From an uncultured Acetobacteraceae bacterium (GTDB taxonomy: Bacteria > Pseudomonadota > Alphaproteobacteria > Acetobacterales > Acetobacteraceae), in contig CAIXDS010000058.1 of NCBI GenBank assembly GCA_903918195.1, forward strand, positions 1 through 44,984: a stretch of DNA of 44,984 bases. The letters are read 5' to 3'. Positions within the stretch are counted from its first letter, which is position 1; each line of letters opens with the position of its first letter. A program made the position numbers and the translations under genes. Below are positions 37,976 to 44,984 of the stretch, piece by piece. The notes under the pieces were generated by a model. It made no database searches and was not told the origin of the DNA. It saw only the letters and a list, made by a program, of their open reading frames with translations.

Positions 37976-39336
37976 GCGTTCCGGCGTATCCGGCTTACAA
38001 AGATAGCGGGGTTGAGTGGATAGGGATGATACCGGAGCATTGGGAAATCCGCCCCTTCAAGGCCGTGGTCGGAGCAATTGAGTCAGGAACGAGCGTTAAC
38101 TCCGAAGATCGACCAGCCTCCTTGGGCGAGTTGGGTGTTCTTAAGACAAGCTGCGTTTACACGGGAGAATTCGATTCAGAACAAAATAAAGTCGTGGTAT
38201 CTGACGAACTCGAACGCGTCTCATGCCCCATTCGGAAAAATTCTCTTATCGTCAGTCGCATGAACACGCCCGACTTGGTTGGTGCAGCCGGATTGGTCCG
38301 CGAGTGCAAAAAGGGGATTTTTCTCCCTGACCGCCTCTGGCAACTGACCCTGAAAGATTGCTATCCCCCATTTGTTCACTATTGGACGCATTCTGCAACA
38401 TATCGTGGGCAGGTGAAATTGGCGTGTTCAGGCGCAAGTTCGAGTATGCAAAACTTGTCACAAGGTCAGCTTTTGAGTTTTGATTTCCTCTATATGCCGG
38501 TCGCAGAACATCGCGCAATCGCAGCATTCCTCGACCAGGAAACCGGCAAGATTGACGCGCTGGTGGCCGAGCAGGAACGGTTGATGGCGCTGCTGAAGGA
38601 GAAGCGGCAAGCCGTCATTTCCCACGCCGTCACCAAGGGTTTGGACGCCAACGCTCCGATGAAGCGGTCCGGAGTCGAGTGGCTTGGGGACGTGCCCGCG
38701 CACTGGGAGGTCCGGCGAGTAAAAACCGTCAGTACTTTCATTACGAGCGGTCCGCGCGGATGGTCCGATCGCGTTGGCGAAGAGGGATCGCTGTTCATTC
38801 AGAGTGGCGATCTCGATGACGCCCTTGAAGTTGACTTTGCTGGTGCGAAACGGGTTCAAACCAACGGCGACGCCGAAGCGCCCCGAACTCAATTGTATAA
38901 CGGCGACGTAGTTGTATGCATCACAGGCGCAAAGACCGGTAATGTTGCGTTATGCGCTGTCGTCCCGGAGGCTGCATATATAAATCAGCATCTTTGTCTT
39001 ATTCGTCCAGCCAATAATATTTTGCCCAAATTTCTAGGAATTTTGCTCAAGAGCAAGCTTGGTCAAAACCATTTCGAGATTTCTCAGTACGGGCTGAAGC
39101 AGGGGCTGAGCCTGGAAGATGTCAGGGACGCCCCCGTTTTTCTTCCCCCTATCGCCGAACAACTCGCAATCGTCTCATACCTACATGCACAAACTAGCAA
39201 GTTGGATACGCTCAACTCCGAAGCCGAACGCGCCATTACCCTCCTGAAAGAACGCCGCGCCGCGCTGATCTCCGCCGCCGTCACCGGCAAAATAGACGTG
39301 CGCGGCCTCGTCCCCGGCGTGCAGGAAGCCGCATGA
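37972..39336 (+). CDS. hsdS: Type I restriction-modification specificity subunit HsdS
   Basis: A 454-residue DNA-recognition subunit, GTG start overlapping the RhuM fragment stop. It shows two target-recognition domains each introduced by a similar motif (SGVEWIGMIPEHWEIRPF and SGVEWLGDVPAHWEVRRV) and each followed by a conserved coiled-coil (AIAAFLDQETGKIDALVAEQ; KLDTLNSEAERAITLLKERR). The two recognition domains are clearly AT-richer than the conserved parts, a mark of domain swapping. It sets the bipartite DNA target for HsdM and HsdR. Stop overlaps hsdR by ATGA. Confidence 0.95.
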   Translation: MSVPAYPAYKDSGVEWIGMIPEHWEIRPFKAVVGAIESGTSVNSEDRPASLGELGVLKTSCVYTGEFDSEQNKVVVSDELERVSCPIRKNSLIVSRMNTPDLVGAAGLVRECKKGIFLPDRLWQLTLKDCYPPFVHYWTHSATYRGQVKLACSGASSSMQNLSQGQLLSFDFLYMPVAEHRAIAAFLDQETGKIDALVAEQERLMALLKEKRQAVISHAVTKGLDANAPMKRSGVEWLGDVPAHWEVRRVKTVSTFITSGPRGWSDRVGEEGSLFIQSGDLDDALEVDFAGAKRVQTNGDAEAPRTQLYNGDVVVCITGAKTGNVALCAVVPEAAYINQHLCLIRPANNILPKFLGILLKSKLGQNHFEISQYGLKQGLSLEDVRDAPVFLPPIAEQLAIVSYLHAQTSKLDTLNSEAERAITLLKERRAALISAAVTGKIDVRGLVPGVQEAA

Positions 39337-42300
39337 GCCTGCACCATGAAATCTCCTTTGAAGATGACATCTGCGCCCATCTCGTCGCGCATGGCTGGCT
39401 GTATGAAGCAACCGCCGCAACCCGCTATGACCGTGCCCGCGCCCTGTTCCCGCAGGACCTGACCGCCTGGGTGCAAGCCACCCAGCCGGATGCGTGGGCC
39501 ACGCTGGAAAAGGGACACGGCCCGGCAGCAGGCATCGTGCTCGCAGACCGGCTGCGCGCGGCGGTGGAAAAACAGGGCACGCTGGAGGTGCTGCGCACCG
39601 GCCTGGACGTGGTCGGGCTTAAGCAGCGTGTGTTTCTCGCTCAGTTCCGCCCGGCGCTGGCGATGAACGAGACCTTGCAGGCGCGCTATGCCGCCAACCG
39701 GCTGCGGGTGGTGCGGCAGGTGCGCTATTCGGTGCACAATGAGAACTGCCTGGACCTCGTGCTGTTCCTGAACGGCATCCCCGTCGCCACGGCGGAACTG
39801 AAATCGGACTACACCCAGCGCGTGCAGGACGCGATCGACCAGTACCGCTACGACCGCCTGCCGAAATCCCCGGGCCACAACATGCCGGAACCGCTGCTGG
39901 CTTTTCCGGGCGGGGCGCTGGTGCATTTCGCGGTCAGCAACCGCGAGGTGCATATGTGCACCAGGCTGGCCGGCGCCGACAGCCGGTTCCTGCCGTTCAA
40001 CCGCGGGCATGATTTCGGCGCCGGCAACCCGCCCAACCCGAACGGCGCGCCGACCGCCTATCTGTGGGAGGACGTCTGGCAGCGGGACGGCTGGCTGGAG
40101 ATCCTCGGGCGCTATCTGGTGCCGGTGAAGGACGACAAGAAGCGGCTGAAAAGCTGGATTTTCCCGCGCTACCACCAGTTGGACGCCACACGGAAACTGG
40201 TGGCGCAGGTGCTGGCGGACGGGCCGGGACAGCGATACCTGATCGAGCACTCGGCCGGCTCGGGCAAGACAAACTCGATCGCTTGGACGGCGCATTTCCT
40301 GGCCGACCTGCACGATGCCGGGCACCACAAGCTGTTCGACACGGTGGTGGTGGTGTCCGACCGCACGGTGCTGGACAAGCAGTTGCGCGAGGCCATCGAG
40401 GGGTTTGAGCGGATTGCGGGCGTGGTGGCGGTGGTCACCGGCGATGGCGGGGCGAAGAGTGCGGAACTGGCCGAGGCGCTGGCGGCGGGCAAGAAGATCG
40501 TGGTTTGCACCATCCAGACCTTCCCCTACGCCCTCCAGGCGGTGCGCGACCTTTCGGCGAGTAAAGGAAAACGCTTTGCGGTGATCGCGGACGAGGCGCA
40601 TTCGTCGCAGACCGGCCGCGCCGCCGCCGAATTGAAATCGGTGCTGAGCGCCGAGGAACAGGCGGCCCTTGAGGACGGCGGCGAGGTGAGCATCGAGGAT
40701 TTGCTGGCGGCGAAGATGGCCAGCCGCGCGGATCAGGATGCCGGCATCAGCTATGTCGCCTTCACGGCGACGCCCAAGGCCAAGACGCTGGAACTGTTCG
40801 GCCGTCGCCCCGACCCGACCCGGCCGGCGGCCAAGGACAACCTGCCGGTTGCGTTTCATGTCTATTCCATGCGGCAGGCGATCGAGGAAGGGTTCATCCT
40901 CGACGTGCTGAAGAACTACACCTCCTACAAGCTGGCGTTCCGCCTGACCCATGCGGGCAAGGAAATCGACGAGACGGCGGTGGATGCCAGCGCGGCGAAG
41001 AAGGGCATCATGGGCTGGGTGCGGCTGCACCCGCACAATATCGCCGCACGGGTCGAAATCGTGGTGGAACATTTCCGCCAGAACGTGGCGCATCTGCTGG
41101 GCGGGCAGGCCAAGGCGATGGTGGTGACGGCCAGCCGCAAGGAGGCGGTGCGCTGGGCGCGCGCCATGGCGGCCTATATCAAAGCCCAGGGCTATGCGAT
41201 CGGCCTGCTGGTGGCCTTCTCGGGCGAGGTGAATGACCCCGAAAGCGGGCCGGTCGGCTTCACCGAGGCCAACATGAACCCCGGTCTGCGCGGGCGCGAT
41301 ATCCGCGAGGCGTTTGGCACGGCGGAATTCAGCATCCTGCTGGTGGCGAACAAGTTCCAGACCGGGTTCGATCAGCCGTTGCTGTGCGCCATGTATGTGG
41401 ATCGCAAGCTGGGCGGCATCCAGGCGGTGCAGACGCTGTCCCGGCTGAACCGGGCGGCGCCGGGCAAGGACACCACCTATGTGGTGGACTTCGTGAACGA
41501 GCCCGAGAAGGTGCTGGAAGCCTTCCGGCAATACCACAGGACGGCCGCGCTGGCGGATGTCAGCGACCCCAATGTCGTGCTGGACCTGCGGAACAAGCTG
41601 GACGCGCTGGGGTTCTATGACCGCTTCGAGGTGGAGCGGGTCGCCCGCGTGGCGATCAACCGGAAGGCCACACAGGGCGATCTGGACGCCGCCATCGGCC
41701 CGGTGAGCAGCCGGCTGTTGACCCGCTTCAAGCAGGCCCAGCAGATTTTCCGCGGCGAGCCGGACGGGTCCAAGGCGCAGAAGGCGGCCAAGGACGAGAT
41801 GGACACGCTGGTGCTGTTCAAGGGGGACCTGGGCAGCTATGTCCGCGTCTATGAGTTCCTTGGGCAGATGTTCGACTACGGAAACACGGATTTCGAGAAG
41901 CTGTATCTGTTCGCGAAAATGCTGGTGCCGCTGCTGGATTACGGGCGGGAACGAGAGGGCATCGACCTGTCGGCGTTGAAGCTGACCCACCACCGCATGC
42001 GCGACCTGGGCCAGCAGAAGCTGAACCTGAGCGGCGCCGGCGACACACCCGGCTTGCGGCCGGTGACGGAGACCGGCTCCGGCCAGGTGCAGGACAAGCA
42101 CAAGCTCCGGCTGGCAGCGATCATCGCGGCCATCAACGACCTGTTCGAGGGCGATCTGACGGAGGGCGATGCGGTGTCCTTCGTCGAAACCATCAAGGCC
42201 AAGATGCTGGAAGCGCCGGTGCTGCGGGCGCAGGCGGCGGCCAACCCGAAGGAGCAGTTCGGGAACTCCCCCAACCTGAACGACGAGTTGATGAACGCCA

Positions 42301-42527
42301 TCATGGATGCGATGGCCGCCCACGAGAGCATGGGCAAGCAGGCTTTGAACTCGGAGACGGTGCGGGCGCGGCTGCTGACTGTGCTGCTCGGGCCGGGCGA
42401 ACTGTGGGAGGCGTTGCGAGGGGGCGGGGTTGCGGGCCTGCCGGGCGACGCTCCTCCCCCGGATTTGTCCGGTTTTCCGAAGGGCGGCGGCCCAACTGCA
42501 GCCGGATCAGCTGATCCAGCGGCGTAG
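39333..42527 (+). CDS. hsdR: Type I restriction enzyme subunit HsdR
   Basis: A 1064-residue endonuclease/translocase. N-terminal nuclease domain with the PD-(D/E)xK core (FLNGIPVATAELKSDY, about residue 155), then an SF2 motor: Walker A HSAGSGKTNSIAW (about 310), DEAHSSQTGR (about 420), motif III FTATPKAKTLELFG and later VANKFQTGFDQPLL and LSRLNRAAPGKD. The C-terminal helical region binds HsdM/HsdS. Full length and intact, so the system is probably active. ATG overlaps the hsdS stop. Confidence 0.95.
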   Translation: MSLHHEISFEDDICAHLVAHGWLYEATAATRYDRARALFPQDLTAWVQATQPDAWATLEKGHGPAAGIVLADRLRAAVEKQGTLEVLRTGLDVVGLKQRVFLAQFRPALAMNETLQARYAANRLRVVRQVRYSVHNENCLDLVLFLNGIPVATAELKSDYTQRVQDAIDQYRYDRLPKSPGHNMPEPLLAFPGGALVHFAVSNREVHMCTRLAGADSRFLPFNRGHDFGAGNPPNPNGAPTAYLWEDVWQRDGWLEILGRYLVPVKDDKKRLKSWIFPRYHQLDATRKLVAQVLADGPGQRYLIEHSAGSGKTNSIAWTAHFLADLHDAGHHKLFDTVVVVSDRTVLDKQLREAIEGFERIAGVVAVVTGDGGAKSAELAEALAAGKKIVVCTIQTFPYALQAVRDLSASKGKRFAVIADEAHSSQTGRAAAELKSVLSAEEQAALEDGGEVSIEDLLAAKMASRADQDAGISYVAFTATPKAKTLELFGRRPDPTRPAAKDNLPVAFHVYSMRQAIEEGFILDVLKNYTSYKLAFRLTHAGKEIDETAVDASAAKKGIMGWVRLHPHNIAARVEIVVEHFRQNVAHLLGGQAKAMVVTASRKEAVRWARAMAAYIKAQGYAIGLLVAFSGEVNDPESGPVGFTEANMNPGLRGRDIREAFGTAEFSILLVANKFQTGFDQPLLCAMYVDRKLGGIQAVQTLSRLNRAAPGKDTTYVVDFVNEPEKVLEAFRQYHRTAALADVSDPNVVLDLRNKLDALGFYDRFEVERVARVAINRKATQGDLDAAIGPVSSRLLTRFKQAQQIFRGEPDGSKAQKAAKDEMDTLVLFKGDLGSYVRVYEFLGQMFDYGNTDFEKLYLFAKMLVPLLDYGREREGIDLSALKLTHHRMRDLGQQKLNLSGAGDTPGLRPVTETGSGQVQDKHKLRLAAIIAAINDLFEGDLTEGDAVSFVETIKAKMLEAPVLRAQAAANPKEQFGNSPNLNDELMNAIMDAMAAHESMGKQALNSETVRARLLTVLLGPGELWEALRGGGVAGLPGDAPPPDLSGFPKGGGPTAAGSADPAA

Positions 42528-42559
42528 GGCCTTGGCGGGGCGAGAGGCGGCCAACGTCA

Positions 42560-43066
42560 CTACCCCTCGTCTGCCGGGATGCCGGCCAGCGCATTCATGG
42601 TGTCCTCGATCATGCCGCCCGCTTTGGTTTCGATGTCGCTATCGTCCCATTCGCCGCGCTCGTGCTTCACCATCCCCTTCATAAGATCGGCCGCCATCGC
42701 CATCAGTATGACACGAACGGCCTGATCCTTCCCCTCGTCGGGGTGCACGCCCGCATTGGCGATCAGCCACGCGCCAAGGTGGTCGGGATCATTCCAGGTG
42801 GTTATCGGCGGATGGGACGGGTCGCGGCCATAGAAAATGTCCTGCAACTTGGTCGCCGAGGCGTCGATCTTGCCCGCTATGCTGGCCGGTTCAACGGTGC
42901 CGGCGTTGTAGCCCTCGCGCAGCGCGACCACCTGGCCAAAGAAGCCCCGGATCAGCGCCTCGCGCACGCTGGGGAAGGCCAGCGAACTCGGGGCCGTATT
43001 GAGCATGGCCGGGTCCGCACTGCCGAGAATGCGTGCCCGTTCTTCGGGAGTAAATTTGGTTTCCAT
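42560..43066 (-). CDS. Hypothetical protein
   Basis: A 168-residue protein I do not recognise, starting METKFTPEERARILGSADPA. It is acidic and mostly helical, with FPSVREALIRGFFGQVVALR, SATKLQDIFYGRDPSHPPIT and AVRVILMAMAADLMKGMVKH. ATG 43066 is preferred because the frame above it has no family-like sequence. It converges on hsdR with a 32-base gap. The absence of signal or membrane segments points to the cytoplasm. It may be an island cargo gene. Confidence 0.65.
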   Translation of the reverse strand: METKFTPEERARILGSADPAMLNTAPSSLAFPSVREALIRGFFGQVVALREGYNAGTVEPASIAGKIDASATKLQDIFYGRDPSHPPITTWNDPDHLGAWLIANAGVHPDEGKDQAVRVILMAMAADLMKGMVKHERGEWDDSDIETKAGGMIEDTMNALAGIPADEG

Positions 43067-43213
43067 GACGGAAGCGTAGCGTCGGCCGCAACGGGACCGC
43101 AAGTCGTTCTGTCGACGGTCGGATTCCTGCGCGAGCACATCGGTCGGTTGCAAGCAGATTGCGGGGTTATTTCCATCCTCGAATGCTTGCTGCATCTAAG
43201 GCATACGCCTGAT

Positions 43214-43241
43214 TTGCCGCGCGCTATGTAATTGATATAAA
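43214..43241 (+). promoter_or_regulatory. Sigma-70-like promoter
   Basis: TTGCCG at 43214-43219 and TATAAA at 43236-43241 are 16 bases apart, in locally AT-rich DNA. The predicted start falls near 43248, only about two bases before the GTG of the 46-codon ORF, so its product would be leaderless or the transcript is a small RNA. Confidence 0.5.
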
Positions 43242-43249
43242 TAATATTT

Positions 43250-43390
43250 GTGGCGCCTTTCGAGGGCGGTCACGCGCGCAAAAAGCCGCAAAAAAGGGGC
43301 AACAATAGGGTGCAGCAATTCCAGAATGACCACGCAGGGCAGGCGGTCGCCGCGATGCTGCGCGACTTGGCTGGCCTGCCCGCCACATAG
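43250..43390 (+). CDS. Possible leaderless small ORF or small RNA (46 codons)
   Basis: GTG at 43250 opens a 46-residue frame (VAPFEGGHARKKPQKRGNNR, then VQQFQNDHAGQAVAAMLRDL and AGLPAT). It is basic at the N-terminus and helical at the C-terminus. A promoter-like pair lies right upstream and a GC-rich hairpin lies 27 bases after the stop, so a unit of about 190 bases may be transcribed. No ribosome binding site is visible. It may be a peptide, an sRNA or chance. Confidence 0.35.
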   Translation: MAPFEGGHARKKPQKRGNNRVQQFQNDHAGQAVAAMLRDLAGLPAT

Positions 43391-43416
43391 ACCCAGCAGC
43401 ACCGGCACGCCCCCGA

Positions 43417-43440
43417 GGCCCTGCTAGCCGGGGCCTTCTT
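43417..43440 (+). terminator. Possible terminator hairpin
   Basis: GGCCC at 43417-43421 pairs with GGGCC at 43431-43435, followed by TTCTT. The loop is long and the T tract short, so this is weak; it lies between the small plus ORF and the end of the minus-strand HTH frame. Confidence 0.35.
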
Positions 43441-43444
43441 GCTG

Positions 43445-43687
43445 TCAGGCGCCCCGGCGGCGGAGGTTTCCAACGGTCTGCGGGCTGACACCGACGCGCC
43501 GGACGATCTTCTGATCCGGCAGCGTTTCGGTGTTCAGATTGGACAGCCGCAGCAGCACCTCGGCTCGTTTGGCATCGGTCAGATGCAGGTGCGGTGGGCC
43601 TTGCTGGCGATAGCGGTCCCTGCCGGCGGCGGTGCCGTGGTGGTAGCGGCGCCCCTGAAAGCGGGGCGACGATTGCTGACGGTCCAG
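43445..43687 (-). pseudogene. Helix-turn-helix ORF without a usable start
   Basis: A minus-strand frame encodes a plausible protein end, with QGRRYHHGTAAGRDRYRQQG, LHLTDAKRAEVLLRLSNLN and a helix-turn-helix-like PDQKIVRRVGVSPQTVGNLR, ending in RRRGA. No ATG, GTG or TTG starts it; the first possible codon is CTG at 43687, next to the stop of the upstream ribbon-helix-helix-like gene (43692). It may be expressed by frameshift or reinitiation, or be a remnant. It could once have been a DNA-binding partner of the upstream gene. Confidence 0.4.
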
Positions 43688-43691
43688 TTCG

Positions 43692-44132
43692 TTACGCCAA
43701 GCGCTGTTCCCGCAGCAAAGCCTCGAACGCCAGGACCAAAAGCTCGCTTTGCTTGACGTTTTGCGCCACGGCGTAGACGCGGAACCGCTGTCGGAAGGCC
43801 GGACTGACCCGGAAATTCAGCGGCTCGCCTTGGCCGATGTATTCCTCAGCCGGAGCGGTTTCCTCTTCCGGGCCGGTGCCGGTATCTGCGGACGGCAGTG
43901 CGCGTGCCGCCAGCAATGCGCCATACTCGGCGAGGAGCCTTTCGGCGGCGTCCAGTCGGCGCAGCACGTCGCGCAACGGTTCAGGGGCGGCGGTGACATC
44001 GGCCACCTGCGCCAACAACTCATTCAACGGCTCGGCGAGGTCCGGCCTACGGGTTAGGGCCTTGGCAACGGAATGCACGAGGGCATGGTGTTCGGCCGGC
44101 GCCCGAAAGGATGATGTTGGAAGGGATGCCAC
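43692..44132 (-). CDS. Ribbon-helix-helix-like hypothetical protein
   Basis: A 146-residue protein, GTG start at 44132 with GAGG upstream. A helical N-terminal part (HALVHSVAKALTRRPDLAEP; LRDVLRRLDAAERLLAEYGA) and an acidic linker (GTGPEEETAPAEEY) precede a C-terminus LNFRVSPAFRQRFRVYAVAQ followed by NVKQSELLVLAFEALLREQR, which has the strand-helix-helix look of plasmid-type ParD/Arc-like repressors. This suggests a partition or copy-control accessory from a mobile element. The longer TTG-start reading frame adds unlikely residues. Confidence 0.55.
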   Translation of the reverse strand: MASLPTSSFRAPAEHHALVHSVAKALTRRPDLAEPLNELLAQVADVTAAPEPLRDVLRRLDAAERLLAEYGALLAARALPSADTGTGPEEETAPAEEYIGQGEPLNFRVSPAFRQRFRVYAVAQNVKQSELLVLAFEALLREQRLA

Positions 44133-44224
44133 GGCGCGTCGCCTCAGATTGCGGTTACAATACAAATATTGCCACGATCCCGCAATACATGCAATGCGTT
44201 GCAATGCGATGCTCGGAATACAGG

Positions 44225-44851
44225 TTAGGCGCGCGCCAACAGGTTCCGTACGGTGCTGTCATGCCACTCGCCACCGCGGGCAGTCCGCACGCCACGGTCG
44301 TTCAGCGCCTTTGCAATGGCGCGGAAGCCGGTCACACCCGCCGCCTGCAACTGGAGCACTATCGGGAGCACGTTCGCCGCGAAGGTGTCCGCGCCCTCCC
44401 GGTTCGCCGCTGCGCCCTTCGCCTGCGCCTCCGGGAGATTGGTCCGGTTGCCCAGCGCCGCGCCGTGGGCCTTCTTCTGTGCCAGTGCAACGCGGGTCCG
44501 ATCGGCGATCATCGCCCGTTCCTTCTGCGCCAACGCCGCATAAATGTGCAGCATGAAGGGGTCCGCGTCGGCGCCGAGTTCGGACACAATGAAGGGCACC
44601 TTCTGCGCCATGAGGCCGGCAACGAAGGCAACATTGCGGGACAGTCGATCCAGCTTGGCCACCACCACCGCGGCCTTCGCCTTGCGAGCCTGCGCCAGCG
44701 CCTCGCGCAGCACCGGCCGGCGGTCCAGGGCGTCGGAGCCCTTCCCCGTCTCGACTTCGACATGCTCGGCGATCAGGTCCAGACCCTCGGCCGTCACGAA
44801 CCGGGCGATAGCCTCGCGCTGCGCTTCGATGCCCAGGCCGCTCTTCCGGTA
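44225..44851 (-). pseudogene. Serine recombinase (resolvase family) with lost N-terminus
   Basis: The frame reads [15 protein letters not shown], then [40 protein letters not shown] and [20 protein letters not shown], with a C-terminal Recombinase-type HTH ([20 protein letters not shown]). Family members begin about 12 residues earlier with Y-x-R-V-S-T, which carries the catalytic serine. Here a TGA at 44854-44852 cuts the frame directly before YRKSG and no RVS motif is present. A GTG at 44797 could start a truncated product that lacks the nucleophile. Therefore probably inactive. Confidence 0.8.
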
Positions 44852-44940
44852 TCATGTAGTAGCCGCCACCAGTAGACGGTTCGGTTGCGGAAGCATGCCG
44901 TCTACCATCTCTTTCGTTGGCTTTCAGAAGGGGAGCGGGG

Positions 44941-44984
44941 ATGGCCGAGCTGCATGTGATCGCCACGTTGCGTGAAAAGCGATC
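44941..44984 (+). CDS. Partial small hypothetical protein (runs off right edge)
   Basis: ATG 44941, preceded by GGGGAGCGGGG, opens MAELHVIATLREKR at the window edge. This opening matches, from memory, a small coiled-coil hypothetical protein often found next to resolvase genes in alphaproteobacteria. It is divergent from the recombinase remnant. Confidence 0.5.
   Translation, partial: MAELHVIATLREKR

Larger units (their letters stand above)
34593..44984. mobile_element. Accessory (defence) island downstream of tRNA-Glu, right end not seen
   Basis: From the tRNA-Glu 3' end to the window edge the content is typical of a genomic island: toxin-antitoxin pair, type I restriction-modification operon, several orphan small genes, ribbon-helix-helix-like protein, decayed serine recombinase. 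Several stretches (hsdS recognition domains, 43200-43250, 44140-44220) are AT-richer than the core. I did not find a second copy of the tRNA 3' end inside the window, so attachment sites are not proven. Confidence 0.55.

Noticed and set aside
39084..42323. Very long minus-strand open frame (over 1000 codons) opposite hsdR
   Set aside because: Antisense shadow caused by GC-rich codon bias; hsdR on the plus strand carries all helicase and nuclease motifs.
34593..44984. CRISPR array in the island
   Set aside because: I saw no regularly spaced direct repeats with spacers anywhere in this region.

Overview
This 45 kb window is GC-rich chromosomal DNA from an alphaproteobacterium, most likely an Acetobacteraceae-type member of the Rhodospirillales. 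That placement is inferred from the dusB-ntrB-ntrC-ntrY-ntrX block, a fused ispDF gene, zeaxanthin-glucoside pigment genes and short GC-rich hairpin repeats between genes. No rRNA or named species marker is present.

Left part (1-16.8 kb): a clipped possible transposase start, an aldehyde dehydrogenase, the murQ-nagA amino-sugar recycling pair, an HU-type DNA-binding protein, cysE, a possible small minus-strand transcript with a strong terminator, and a late carotenoid cluster (crtY on the plus strand; acyl-CoA dehydrogenase, crtX and crtZ on the minus strand). These are followed by a Sel1-repeat lipoprotein, alaS, an OprB-like porin and ispDF. The crt genes supply lycopene cyclisation, ring hydroxylation and glucosylation; crtE, crtB and crtI are not in the window.

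Middle part (17-31 kb): the nitrogen-regulation operon dusB-ntrB-ntrC-ntrY-ntrX, then an AT-rich gap with a well-formed promoter/operator upstream of an orphan membrane-anchored protein. Next comes a short operon (secreted DUF6134-like protein, DedA-like membrane protein, GT4 and GT2 glycosyltransferases), then a metallo-beta-lactamase-fold hydrolase and glpK.

The most interesting locus is at 31.2-33.5 kb. A TIR-domain protein overlaps by ATGA a 527-residue protein with a C-terminal FGE-sulfatase/C-type-lectin-like domain. The last 40 residues match the layout of a diversity-generating-retroelement (DGR) variable region, and every codon at a typical mutable site ends in C. No reverse transcriptase or template repeat is in the window, so if this is a DGR target it is a remote one. 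I read the pair as a candidate two-gene recognition/effector (anti-phage) module with a diversifiable sensor and a TIR NADase-type effector; this is inference.

Right part (34.5-45 kb): a tRNA-Glu(TTC) gene, then an accessory island with a HigBA-type toxin-antitoxin pair, a type I restriction-modification operon (hsdM, RhuM fragment, hsdS, hsdR) joined by start/stop overlaps, small unknown genes, a ribbon-helix-helix-like protein, a possible small RNA or leaderless peptide, and a decayed serine recombinase lacking its catalytic N-terminus.
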